Source: Paenibacillus hemerocallicola (GTDB taxonomy: Bacteria > Bacillota > Bacilli > Paenibacillales > NBRC-103111). From it: a stretch of 64,000 nucleotides of DNA. Below are positions 42,706-50,996 of the stretch, in pieces (position 1 is the first letter of the stretch; every line of letters starts with the position of its first letter). The stretch spans positions 52,121 to 116,120 of the forward strand of contig NZ_VDCQ01000025.1 of NCBI RefSeq assembly GCF_006265175.1, given 5' to 3'. A program made the position numbers and the translations under genes. A model generated the notes under the pieces. That model worked only from the letters and a program-made list of their open reading frames with translations, was not told where the DNA came from and made no database searches.

Positions 42706-42870
42706 CTATTCCTTAAAACGCACTTCCATTTCCGTTTCATTTAAAGTCGTCTCTCCCGGACGGTGAAAGCCTTTCAACCGGTCATACAGAAAACGGGCGC
42801 AACGAAGCACCGCATCGTCTTCAATCGCAACGGTCCGCAGCCGTATCCGTTCATGGTCGATCTCGACCAT
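42706..42870 (-). CDS. Small hypothetical protein (54 residues)
   Basis: Minus strand ATG at 42870, preceded by ATGGGGGATTTGC. The product starts MVEIDHERIRLRTVAIEDDA and continues VLRCARFLYDRLKGFHRPGE; it is soluble and charged, ending in an acidic stretch. Codon use looks genuine, and the stop is TAG at 42706. I do not recognise it. Confidence 0.5.
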   Translation of the reverse strand: MVEIDHERIRLRTVAIEDDAVLRCARFLYDRLKGFHRPGETTLNETEMEVRFKE

Positions 42871-42981
42871 GCAAATCCCCCATAATCGCTATCGTTAACA
42901 TGCCTTTCCTCTCCCGTATCGTACATTTTCGACATATTTATATAACAAATAGACAACTTAATGATCATATTTAATACGAAT

Positions 42982-43010
42982 TTGACAAAAGAACAAGTTA
43001 GTTTTAATAC
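42982..43010 (+). promoter_or_regulatory. Sigma-A promoter of the second solute-binding gene
   Basis: TTGACA is followed after exactly 17 bases by TAATAC, 62 bases before the ATG at 43073. An ATAACAA motif shared with the GntR/LacI intergenic region lies at 42942-42948. Confidence 0.75.
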
Positions 43011-43072
43011 TCTTTCTCTACTATAGGTATAGATGCAGACAAGCACTACACCTAAATTGGAGGTTATGAATA

Positions 43073-44395
43073 ATGAATGGACAACGAATGCTTTGCGGCA
43101 GTATTTTTTTATCGTTCGCATTGGTTGCGGCCGGATGCAGCGGTACAAGCGGCGCGACTACCCAGTCCGGCAACGGCGATCCCCAACCCCAATCCGGCAA
43201 AACCGCGTCCAACGTCCCGGTAACGTTGAAAGTATTCCAGAACGGAGCCGAAATCTCGGATGAAGATTTTCAAATGATGTTCACCGATCCGGTCAAGAAA
43301 AAATACCCGCACATCAGTCTGGAAATCATTCGCCCCAGCAAAGACGTCACGCTCAATAGCCTTCTGGCCGCCCGCGACGTGCCGGATCTCCTGCTTACTC
43401 CGAACTCCGGAATCATGGGTCTGAAGCAGCAGGACCTCTTGATGGATATAACCCCTCATGTTAAATCCCAGAGCTTCAATCTAACGCGCTTCAATCCGGT
43501 CGCGATCGATGCGGTGAAGTCGGAGCAAGGGCAGCTGTACGGCATTCCGTACGCCATGCAGTTCAACGCCTTATACTACAACAAAGATATTTTCGATAAA
43601 TTCGGCAAAAGCTATCCGAAAGACGGCATGACCTGGGAGGACGCCATCGATCTGGCCCGCCAGTTGACACAGCAAGACGGCGGAGTCCAATATCGCGGTC
43701 TCGACCCGGCCAGCAGCTACGTCATGAGCTTCCCCTACTCTTTGGCTTATGTGGACGGGAAATCGGATAAAGCGAGCATGGACAACGAGAAGTGGAAGCA
43801 AGTGTTCGAGCTAGCCAAATCCATTCTGACGATTCCGGGCAATATGCAGCCGAATCCGGAGCCGTCGGCGGCAGCCTCCGGCAATCTCTTTATCAAGGAG
43901 AAAAATGTCGCGATGCTTGCCTCGACGAATCTGATGGCGCAAATCGGCAGCGCGGCGGACACCGTGAACTGGGACATCGCCCAATACCCGAGCTACAAGG
44001 ACAAGCCGAATATTTCCGGCAAGCTCGATTCCCACAATATCATCGTCTCCAAAACGACCAAATTTCCCGATGCGGCGATGAATGTGATCGAAGTGGTCAC
44101 CTCGGACGAAGTACAGCTGCTGAGCGCAAGGAAAACGGCAAGGATGTCCCCGCTCGCAGGCGAGGAGCCGAAGAAGCAGTTCGGTGCGGATGTCCCTTAT
44201 TTGAAAGGAAAACATGTACAGGCTCTGTTTAAAAGCGCCGTCTCCCCTTCCCCGACGTATTCGATCTATGAAACGGACGGCAAAAAAATCGGGCAGCAAG
44301 CGTTCAGAGATTACGCGGCGGGCAAGGTCGATCTGAACACCGCATTGAGACAGGCGGATGAAGAAATCAACAAAGGTATCGCCGGCAAGAAATAA
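43073..44395 (+). CDS. ABC transporter extracellular solute-binding lipoprotein (family 1)
   Basis: A 440-residue lipoprotein: signal peptide with lipobox VAAGC (Cys22), then a Ser/Thr/Gly linker and a family 1 sugar-binding body (KSEQGQLYGIPYAMQFNALY, YNKDIFDKFGKSYPKDGMTW). It is a paralogue in design of the protein at 35186. The ATG at 43073 follows TTGGAGGTTATGAATA. No permeases are adjacent. With the GH78 enzyme upstream it suggests uptake of a rhamnose-containing or related saccharide, an inference from position. Confidence 0.9.
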   Translation: MNGQRMLCGSIFLSFALVAAGCSGTSGATTQSGNGDPQPQSGKTASNVPVTLKVFQNGAEISDEDFQMMFTDPVKKKYPHISLEIIRPSKDVTLNSLLAARDVPDLLLTPNSGIMGLKQQDLLMDITPHVKSQSFNLTRFNPVAIDAVKSEQGQLYGIPYAMQFNALYYNKDIFDKFGKSYPKDGMTWEDAIDLARQLTQQDGGVQYRGLDPASSYVMSFPYSLAYVDGKSDKASMDNEKWKQVFELAKSILTIPGNMQPNPEPSAAASGNLFIKEKNVAMLASTNLMAQIGSAADTVNWDIAQYPSYKDKPNISGKLDSHNIIVSKTTKFPDAAMNVIEVVTSDEVQLLSARKTARMSPLAGEEPKKQFGADVPYLKGKHVQALFKSAVSPSPTYSIYETDGKKIGQQAFRDYAAGKVDLNTALRQADEEINKGIAGKK

Positions 44396-44398
44396 GGT

Positions 44399-44434
44399 AA
44401 AGAACCCTTGAGCCATCAGGCCCAAGGGTTCTTT
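44399..44434. terminator. Bidirectional terminator
   Basis: AAAGAACCCTTG / CAAGGGTTCTTT lies between convergent genes (solute-binding protein and HAD phosphatase). Confidence 0.85.
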
Positions 44435-44458
44435 ACCCGTTTTAAGTCCTTGTTCCGA

Positions 44459-45199
44459 CTAGGAAAATATGTAGCGCTCGATCATTTTGGCTACGCCGTC
44501 CTCATGAACGGTCGGAGCAATGACGTCGGCCGCTTGCTTGACCGGCTCCTGGGCGTTGCCCATAGCGACTCCAAGGCCGGCTGCGCGGATCATCGGAATA
44601 TCGTTCAGACTGTCCCCGACCGCCATAACCTGCGACATCTCGATGCCGATCAGAGAACAAACTTCGAGCAGACCGGTCGCTTTCGTGACGCCGATCGCGT
44701 TGCATTCGATGTTGGTCAGATGCGAGTTGCTGATCTCGAACGCGTTCCAGGCTGCCAGCCGGTCCCGGATCAGCTGCAGAAGCTCGGCATTCCCGCTTCG
44801 GATGGCGAATTGAAGCCATCGAACGGTCGTCGGATCGGCCGGCGCATTCGATTTGTCGATTTTCCCTCCGATGCTGTGCGCCCAGTAATCGAATTCATCG
44901 CCGCACTCCCGGAGAACCTCGAATATGCCGGCGATCAGCTGCGGCGATAATTCGCGTCTGGAATGCAGGACATCCGGGGATTTCCATACCTCGCTGCCGT
45001 TATTGATCACAAGCGGGCAATCGATCTCCAATTGCCGGACGTAGCCGATCACATCGCGGATGGGCCTTCCCGTTGCAAGCGTGACTTTGACTCCGGCTTT
45101 CACGGCGGCCCGGATCCACTTTTCGTTTTGATCGGAAATCGTTTTATTTTTGCCGAGCAATGTCCCGTCCATATCCAACGCGATTAATTTGTACGTCAC
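44459..45199 (-). CDS. Cof-type HAD-IIB family phosphatase
   Basis: A 246-residue sugar or flavin phosphatase. Motif I is LIALDMDGTLL (nucleophile Asp), motif II is VTLATGRP, and motif IV is VMAVGDSLNDIPMIRAA; the cap domain lies between. The GTG at 45199 is chosen since the GAGGAGG site directly abuts the longer ATG at 45205. It lies 12 bases after the phosphoesterase gene and is co-transcribed with it. Confidence 0.9.
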   Translation of the reverse strand: MTYKLIALDMDGTLLGKNKTISDQNEKWIRAAVKAGVKVTLATGRPIRDVIGYVRQLEIDCPLVINNGSEVWKSPDVLHSRRELSPQLIAGIFEVLRECGDEFDYWAHSIGGKIDKSNAPADPTTVRWLQFAIRSGNAELLQLIRDRLAAWNAFEISNSHLTNIECNAIGVTKATGLLEVCSLIGIEMSQVMAVGDSLNDIPMIRAAGLGVAMGNAQEPVKQAADVIAPTVHEDGVAKMIERYIFS

Positions 45200-45211
45200 G
45201 CTCATCCTCCT

Positions 45212-46591
45212 CTACGATCCGAAGCACAGCTGCGCGGCGACCGTCTGATGCGGCGATATTTTTGCTACCGCGTATTCCCCCCAATGATCCCACCGGTCCG
45301 TATTCGCATAGTAATCCGAAACCGTGCTGCGCACCCAACCGTCGTCCGTTTCGATTTCCAGCACGAATCCTCCGATGCACATCGGTTCTTCGTCCGTCGT
45401 AACTTCGATCCGGTTGAGCTTGTTCAGCAGCGGCCAGAAACGGGGTTCGATCTTCATCGTTTGGCGGCTGTCAAAATACTCAAGCCGCTGGAGGATGCCG
45501 ACTTCCGTGCCGTTCAGGCTGACCTTGTACCCGTCCGGAGCTTTGCAATTGGAGCCGGCGACCCTGAGACGAACCGAACGGATGTCATCGAGCCCGGGAA
45601 GCGGCAGTCCTGACGATACGGCAAAATCGGGCTTGCGGGCAAATACCGCTTTTTCACCACGCCGCCACGTCAATTGACCGACAACCCCTCGTTCCAATAC
45701 GTGCCAATTCGCCTGCACGGCTTCGCCGTTGACCGTTATTTCCCACCAGCCGGGCGCCGAATCCTCCAAATACCCCCAACCATATTCGTATGCGGACGGC
45801 TCGGGCAAAAGGGTACGGACATCGCTCAGGCAGACGGGCGCGCGATCGGGATAGCCCAGCACGGACGATTTCAACTGGGGCAGCCAATACTCCCCCAATT
45901 TGTGCAGCGACGAAACCTGGTTATGCGTATGTCCGCAGAAGTAAGCATCGACGGGATGATCGGCAATTTCCCGAAGTACGGTATGGGCGAAGTCGTAATG
46001 GGTAAAAAAAGGTCTGCCTACGCAAACGAGCGGAGGATGGGCAAACAAAAAAACGTGCTCGTACTTTCCGGATGCGGCGAATGCTTCGCGGATGAAACGT
46101 TCTTGTGCGTCGCCTTTCGCAAATGTCGTATAATCGAGAACGATAAATAAGCAGCCGGCTCTTTCGAATGTATAATATCCTTTCGTTACGGGATCAGTCC
46201 CCAACGCTTTTCCGATAGCCGGATATACATATTGCAGGACCTGCTCCTCCTCGCGTTTGCCGACGACGCCGTCGTGCGTTCCAAGCGCGAAAAACACCGG
46301 CGCCCCGAGTCGCTCCAGCCCTTCCATCGCTTCGCGCATCTCGCGCAACCCGCTCGCTTCATCATCGCAATGACCTTGGATAATATCTCCGGTCTGAATG
46401 ACGAAATCCGGGCGGGAGGCGGCTATCTCGCCGATGACCTTGGGCGTAACGTTGCGTGTCATCCATAAATTCCGCGTAACGTCCGCAACCTCCGTAATGC
46501 CCCTAGGGCTGCCGTTTAACGTTCGTTGGTGCGACTGCTCCTGAACATAATGCAGATCTCCCATTACGACGAAGCGCAAAGACGATTTCAT
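45212..46591 (-). CDS. Calcineurin-like metallophosphoesterase with C-terminal beta domain
   Basis: A 459-residue cytoplasmic protein. Metal ligands are seen in order: VVMGDLHYV, QTGDIIQGH, ALGTHDGVVG, FAHPPLVC and FCGHTHNQVSSLH, making a complete dinuclear site across residues 8-235. The C-terminal 200 residues appear beta-rich (WWEITVNGEAVQANWHVLER; KVSLNGTEVGILQRLEYFDS). The ATG at 46591 follows AAAGCGAGGTACTTGCTTAT. The gene is divergent from a GntR/LacI-type repressor and has a strong promoter next to putative operators, so it and the HAD gene are likely its targets. Substrate unknown. Confidence 0.85.
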   Translation of the reverse strand: MKSSLRFVVMGDLHYVQEQSHQRTLNGSPRGITEVADVTRNLWMTRNVTPKVIGEIAASRPDFVIQTGDIIQGHCDDEASGLREMREAMEGLERLGAPVFFALGTHDGVVGKREEEQVLQYVYPAIGKALGTDPVTKGYYTFERAGCLFIVLDYTTFAKGDAQERFIREAFAASGKYEHVFLFAHPPLVCVGRPFFTHYDFAHTVLREIADHPVDAYFCGHTHNQVSSLHKLGEYWLPQLKSSVLGYPDRAPVCLSDVRTLLPEPSAYEYGWGYLEDSAPGWWEITVNGEAVQANWHVLERGVVGQLTWRRGEKAVFARKPDFAVSSGLPLPGLDDIRSVRLRVAGSNCKAPDGYKVSLNGTEVGILQRLEYFDSRQTMKIEPRFWPLLNKLNRIEVTTDEEPMCIGGFVLEIETDDGWVRSTVSDYYANTDRWDHWGEYAVAKISPHQTVAAQLCFGS

Positions 46592-46625
46592 ATAAGCAAG
46601 TACCTCGCTTTTTCGAGTTGATTAT

Positions 46626-46695
46626 TTGTTATATTTAACTTATAGTTATTTATAACAACATAACAAGTATATTTATCAAATCGATCCTCTGTCAA
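46626..46695 (-). promoter_or_regulatory. Promoter and operator-like repeats in the GntR/phosphoesterase divergent region
   Basis: On the minus strand TTGACA (46695-46690) is followed after 18 bases by TATACT (46671-46666). Around and just after it lie TTGTTAT repeats: two ATAACAA on the plus strand (46652-46658, 46660-46666) and one inverted TTGTTAT (46626-46632). Binding by the divergent repressor is inferred. Confidence 0.65.
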
Positions 46696-46751
46696 CGCGT
46701 TAATAATAAAAAAACAATTGAACGGACGTTCCGGGAAAGAAGGCTGCACCG

Positions 46752-47954
46752 TTGTCGAACGAAACCAACTCAACAAAACCGAGTTCCGAGGCGAAGCCAA
46801 GTACACGCATGCCTCTTTATAAGCAAATCAAACAATATGTGCTGAACAATATACGGCAATCCGTTTGGCAATCCAACGATAAAATCCCGTCGGAAAACGA
46901 GCTGGCCGCCAAATTCAAAGTCAGCCGGATTACGATTAAAAACGCGCTCCAGGAATTGATCGAGGAGGGGCTGATCTATCGAATACAGGGCAAAGGCTCT
47001 TTCGTATCGAAGAACGGACTGGGCGAGCCCCCCGTTTATCGTCCGGAGCAGCGGCTGACAGACAACAGGGTGGCTTACCTGATGCCCCGTCTGGACAACC
47101 GGTTCACGGCCAATCTGCTTCACGGCATCGAAAATCAGCTTGCGGAGGAAGGCTGCGATCTGCTGTTTCGTACAACCGGCGACTCCCAGGAGACCGAGAA
47201 GCAGCTATTGAACAAATTGGTTCATGCCGGGGTTAAAGGCGTCATTATATATCCCGCACAAGGGCAAAGCTACAACGAGGAAATATTGAAGCTGACCTTG
47301 AACGAATTTCCGGTCGTAGTAGTCGACCGGTATTTAAGAGGCGTCGAAACCAATTACGTATGCTCCGACAACATCGGGGGCGCCTTTGACGCGACAACCC
47401 ACTGCATACAGCTCGGTCATCGCAGCATCGGTTTTATTTCCACGTTTACCGACGGGACTTCCAGCTTGGAGGATCGACTGGCCGGATACGAAAAAGCGCT
47501 GTCCGAGCACGGTATTTTGATCGATCGCCATCTGCGGTTGATCGATTTGGACGGCAAGCAAGTAAACAGCATTTTACAGGAAGGAACGGGACATCCCGCA
47601 AGCAAGGAACAAATCGTAACGTATTTGGAGCGGAATCCGGGGCTTTCGGCGGTAATCGCAGTCAATTCTTCCGTGGGCTTAACGTTCATGGAGGCGGCGA
47701 AGCAGTTGTCGATACGGGTTCCCGAAAATATTTCGGTTGTCTTTTTGGACGATTTTGAGCTCTCCGCCTTTTCCGCAATCCCTCCGACATATGTTAACCA
47801 GGAGGAATATACGGTAGGCCGCGAGGCTGTCAAGCTTCTTGTTTCCGTAATGGAAAATCCCCGGCAAAAACGCCGTAAGATCGTCGTGCCGACTCGATTG
47901 GTTGTCCGGGAATCGTCAGCGTCATGGATTGCCAAGGACGCTCCGCATCATTGA
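46752..47954 (+). CDS. GntR-HTH / LacI-sensor chimeric repressor (AraR-like)
   Basis: A 400-residue regulator. Residues about 20-85 are a GntR winged helix (LYKQIKQYVLNNIRQSVWQS, IPSENELAAKFKVSRITIKN, YRIQGKGSFVSK). Residues 95-390 are a LacI/GalR periplasmic-binding-like sensor (RVAYLMPRLDNRFTANLLHG, GVKGVIIYPAQGQSYNEEIL, DNIGGAFDATTHCIQLGHRS). This is the AraR architecture: a repressor released by a sugar. The TTG at 46752 follows AAAGAAGGCTGCACCG; an ATG at 46809 has no good site. Likely targets are itself, the divergent phosphoesterase/HAD operon and perhaps the 43073 sugar-binding gene. Confidence 0.88.
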   Translation: MSNETNSTKPSSEAKPSTRMPLYKQIKQYVLNNIRQSVWQSNDKIPSENELAAKFKVSRITIKNALQELIEEGLIYRIQGKGSFVSKNGLGEPPVYRPEQRLTDNRVAYLMPRLDNRFTANLLHGIENQLAEEGCDLLFRTTGDSQETEKQLLNKLVHAGVKGVIIYPAQGQSYNEEILKLTLNEFPVVVVDRYLRGVETNYVCSDNIGGAFDATTHCIQLGHRSIGFISTFTDGTSSLEDRLAGYEKALSEHGILIDRHLRLIDLDGKQVNSILQEGTGHPASKEQIVTYLERNPGLSAVIAVNSSVGLTFMEAAKQLSIRVPENISVVFLDDFELSAFSAIPPTYVNQEEYTVGREAVKLLVSVMENPRQKRRKIVVPTRLVVRESSASWIAKDAPHH

Positions 47955-48076
47955 CCGAACATGTTCGGGCAATACAAAGTATCTTCACCACCAGACTTCA
48001 TCCGATTGCACGGAATAATTCCTTATCGGACAGGAAACGATACGTTTGTACCATCAATTGGAAAGGAGTGTTTCGG

Positions 48077-48247
48077 TTGCTTGACAAGAAGATTTCCGAA
48101 CAAACCGCATTCGAGACCGGCGGCATCCCCACGCCTTCCGATCAGGAGAATATAGGGTCTACCGATAAAATCAGCGAAGCCGTGGAAGGCATGATGGATA
48201 ATATCGAGCACGCGATTTATCCCGAAGAAGACAAGGACGACAGATGA
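48077..48247 (+). CDS. Small acidic hypothetical protein (56 residues)
   Basis: The TTG at 48077 follows a strong site (GGAAAGGAGTGTTTCGG). The product starts MLDKKISEQTAFETGGIPTP and ends acidic (IYPEEDKDDR), soluble, with a predicted helix in the middle (TDKISEAVEGMMDNIEHA). The longer frame to 47924 overlaps the repressor gene. The terminator at 48294 follows. Family unknown. Confidence 0.55.
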   Translation: MLDKKISEQTAFETGGIPTPSDQENIGSTDKISEAVEGMMDNIEHAIYPEEDKDDR

Positions 48248-48293
48248 GCATATACGATAGACGATCGTGGCCGATATGATCGATTCCGAATTT

Positions 48294-48324
48294 AAAAAAA
48301 CCTCCGTGAACGGAGGTTTTTTTT
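48294..48324. terminator. Bidirectional terminator
   Basis: AAAAAACCTCCGT / ACGGAGGTTTTTT lies between convergent genes. Confidence 0.85.
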
Positions 48325-48338
48325 GATTCCATGCAAGA

Positions 48339-48755
48339 TTACTCCTGTGGAACCGCGCTCATGTCCATGTATGCGACTTCCCACATATGGCCGTCCAAGT
48401 CCTGGAAGCTCCAGCCGTACATGAATCCTTGGTCCATCGGATCGTTGGAAGGACTTCCGCCTGCGGCCAAAGCTTTGTTTACGATTTCGTCGACGCTTTC
48501 CCGGCTGCTTGCGGACAAGCATATTAGCGTTTCGGTGGTCTTCGTCGCGTCGGCGATTTCTTTTTTCGTGAACGTCTGGAAGAAGCTCTCGACCAGCAGC
48601 ATCACGAAAATTTTGTCGCTGATTACCAAACATGCGGCATTATCGTCGGTAAATTGCATATTGAATTCGAATCCGATTTTCGTGAAAAACTCCATCGATT
48701 TCTTCAAATCTTTAACCGGTAAATTAATGAAAATATTTTCAGATGTCAATGCCAT
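48339..48755 (-). CDS. VOC superfamily (glyoxalase-like) protein
   Basis: A 138-residue protein: first module NIFINLPVKDLKKSMEFFTK with IGFEFN, second module with MDQGFMYGWSFQDLDGHMWE and VAYMDMSAV. The His/Glu positions of metal-binding VOC proteins are partly kept (E in HMWE). The ATG at 48755 is chosen (GAGGTGAATGATA upstream); an ATG six bases earlier abuts the ribosome site. Controlled from the palindromic promoter at 48880-48909. Confidence 0.85.
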   Translation of the reverse strand: MALTSENIFINLPVKDLKKSMEFFTKIGFEFNMQFTDDNAACLVISDKIFVMLLVESFFQTFTKKEIADATKTTETLICLSASSRESVDEIVNKALAAGGSPSNDPMDQGFMYGWSFQDLDGHMWEVAYMDMSAVPQE

Positions 48756-48879
48756 TATCATTCACCTCATCGTTATATTTGACTTGCTAGGATCACTCGA
48801 TTGCGCATTCGGAAATAGTTTGCATCCGTCTTACCGTCTAAACGCTATCCTCCTTTCAGCTTGCCGACCTCTTGTTTAT

Positions 48880-48909
48880 AATATACCTTATAAGGAATAT
48901 TCCTGTCAA
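48880..48909 (-). promoter_or_regulatory. Promoter with embedded palindromic operator for the VOC gene
   Basis: On the minus strand TTGACA is followed after 18 bases by TATATT, and the spacer holds the near-palindrome ATATACCTTATAAGGAATAT (48881-48900, 18 of 20 positions). A second repeat, AATATTC-N8-GAATATT, overlaps it (48896-48917). The rest of 48756-49081 holds no gene. Confidence 0.65.
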
Positions 48910-49081
48910 TGAATATTTAGAGAATAACGTTTTTTATCGGATAACCGGCTACTTCTCCATTCTAGCACCTCGCTTTCCTGTCGGTTTCTTACAGATTGCT
49001 ATTTTCGGTCATCTGTCGGTCGCGAACAAATACAAAAACACGCGCAGACGATACGCCAGCACGTGTGTGTGTTTATCTTTA

Positions 49082-49238
49082 CTATTGGTCATTGCTTGCT
49101 TGAGTCAGCTGCCATGTGACGCCGAATTTGTCTCCGACCCAACCAAACTTCCGACTGAACGGATATTCTCCCAGCGGCATGTATACTTGCCCATTTTGCG
49201 ACAGCCGTTCGTAAGCGGCATCATTCCTGGCGTTAGAC
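49082..49238 (-). pseudogene. C-terminal fragment of a PhnB/VOC-type protein
   Basis: The frame reads NDAAYERLSQNGQVYMPLGE, then YPFSRKFGWVGDKFGVTWQL and stops at TAG (49082-49084). This is the standard end of PhnB-like VOC proteins (FGWVxDxFGVxWQL). No start or first module is present; it abuts the 3' end of the DHA2 exporter, pointing to a deletion. Confidence 0.7.
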
Positions 49239-50645
49239 CGGTTCGTTGACCGGCTGCGGCGCTTTTTTGCCGAAAGTGAACAAATACAAAATGGCGCTCG
49301 CTATGACAATAAAGCTCAAGATCAGGATAAGATTGCCGTACAAGTATGCATGCGAGTCGGTCAAGAGCGGATGCAACGGGAAAGCGAACAGCTCTCTCTC
49401 CATCGCCTTCGCGACCAATGCCGTCACGACCGCTCCGGATATCGTCGATGTCATATTGAACAGTCCCATGCCGACTCCGATTTGATGGACGGGCAATATT
49501 TGCGTAACGCTCTCCGCCAATGCCGTCTGCAGGAAGGAAAACCCGATGTACATCATAATGAGAGCCACCCCGATATACCATACCCACAGCCCGACGGAAG
49601 AAGACTGCAGCACGAAACTAAGCGCAATCAGAGCGAGCCCCACATACACGACGAAATGGCTTCCGCGCTTGACCGTCATATTGCCGGCCACTCTTCCGAA
49701 TACGACTGCGCTGATCGCTCCCGGGAACATGATGAGGCCGATGTTCTCCGTGTTCAATCCGTATAGGTGATGCAGCATTAACGGGATTACGAACATGATG
49801 GACATCACCGTGCCGAAAATAAGGAAGCCGATTATGAGCCCTGTGCGGTATAGCGGGTTGGCGAATAGCGCAGGGTCGACGAATGGATCTTTCGCACGAC
49901 GTATTTGAACGATGAACAGGGCGAGCGCTACGAAGGCCGCGAGCAAATACAGCCATCCTCCCTCGGTCGTAAATAAAATGAGCGTCGTTACGACTATGCC
50001 GAGCAGCGCCGCACCGAGCATATCCAGTTTGCCCGCTCCGCGCTGCTCGTTCGGCAGCCTTTTTCGGAAAAACGGAATGGCGACAAGTACGGGAAGCGGG
50101 ATCAGAAACAAATAAGCCCAATGGAACGATCCCGCGATATAACCGCCCAACACCGGACCGATCCCGACTGCGAACGAAGCCGTCGAGGTGATGATGCCGA
50201 ACAGCTTTCCCCGTTCTTCCGCCGTGAAGAACCGCGCTACCATGACGAAGATCAAAGCGGGGATCGCCGAGCCTCCGGCACCTTGAATGGCCCTTGATAA
50301 AATGACTGCCGGGTACCACGATTGCAAGGCAAAGCCGATAATAGACCCGACGCTGTACAGCACGATTCCGATCGTAATCAGTTTTTTGATGCTGTACATA
50401 TCGGAAAGCTTTCCGAAAATGACCATACCCATGCCGAATACGATAAAAAAGATCGTAACGACCCAACTCACGCCGGAGGCGTCCAATCCGAACTGACTGG
50501 CAATGTTGGGGGTAGATACGTTGAATACGGATTCGTTCAAGACGGCGAAGAAAATGACATAATAAATCCACGGTACGCTTTTCTTGATGTCGGAGTTGTC
50601 AGGCACGGGTCTGGCAGCATGCTCTACGGGTTTCATTTCTTCCAT
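49233..50645 (-). CDS. MFS drug exporter, DHA2 (14-helix) type
   Basis: A 470-residue inner-membrane antiporter with about fourteen helices. Signatures include FAVLNESVFNVSTPNIASQF, GKLSDMYSIKKLI (loop 2-3) and RAIQGAGGSAIPALIFVMVA with ARFFTAEERGKLFG, which identify the TetA(L)/Lde-type DHA2 branch. The ATG at 50645 follows ATGAGGAAGGAAC. A tandem-MerR regulator starts divergently 350 bases away and could control it. Substrate not predictable. Confidence 0.9.
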   Translation of the reverse strand: MEEMKPVEHAARPVPDNSDIKKSVPWIYYVIFFAVLNESVFNVSTPNIASQFGLDASGVSWVVTIFFIVFGMGMVIFGKLSDMYSIKKLITIGIVLYSVGSIIGFALQSWYPAVILSRAIQGAGGSAIPALIFVMVARFFTAEERGKLFGIITSTASFAVGIGPVLGGYIAGSFHWAYLFLIPLPVLVAIPFFRKRLPNEQRGAGKLDMLGAALLGIVVTTLILFTTEGGWLYLLAAFVALALFIVQIRRAKDPFVDPALFANPLYRTGLIIGFLIFGTVMSIMFVIPLMLHHLYGLNTENIGLIMFPGAISAVVFGRVAGNMTVKRGSHFVVYVGLALIALSFVLQSSSVGLWVWYIGVALIMMYIGFSFLQTALAESVTQILPVHQIGVGMGLFNMTSTISGAVVTALVAKAMERELFAFPLHPLLTDSHAYLYGNLILILSFIVIASAILYLFTFGKKAPQPVNEPV

Positions 50646-50939
50646 GTTCCTTCCTCATATTATCGATAAGTTTCGCGGCATCCACGCCGAATGCCCGATC
50701 CTCCCCATTCTAACATGCCTTGCGGGAAGCAATTTCTTATCGATTGCTATCCTTGCTCAAGCTATAGGAAACTTATGGGAGAGCGCATAAACATGCATCC
50801 GACCTTCGCACCAACGCCAAATATCCTCCGACCGGTTCAAGGAGGGTCGGGAGGAGTACTCCCTCGCCAATTCCATATGCGATTCCCTAATCCGATGGTT
50901 GTACAACTAAGTCGAAGCTTTTGATTCAAACAGCTTGTA
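50646..50939. other. Intergenic region without a supported gene
   Basis: The divergent region between the DHA2 exporter and the MerR-type regulator. A hairpin-like GGGAG-GAGTA-CTCCC (about 50848-50863) is present, but there is no convincing ribosome site or family match in any frame. Confidence 0.4.
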
Positions 50940-50968
50940 TTGACCAATCCCCGTTCAATTGTTTTAAT
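50940..50968 (+). promoter_or_regulatory. Promoter of the tandem-MerR gene
   Basis: TTGACC is followed after 17 bases by TTTAAT, 28 bases before the ATG at 50997. The 17-base spacing is standard, not the stretched 19 bases of MerR-activated promoters. Confidence 0.55.
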
Positions 50969-50996
50969 CTTGGTACAACGTGTCAGGAGGACATTC

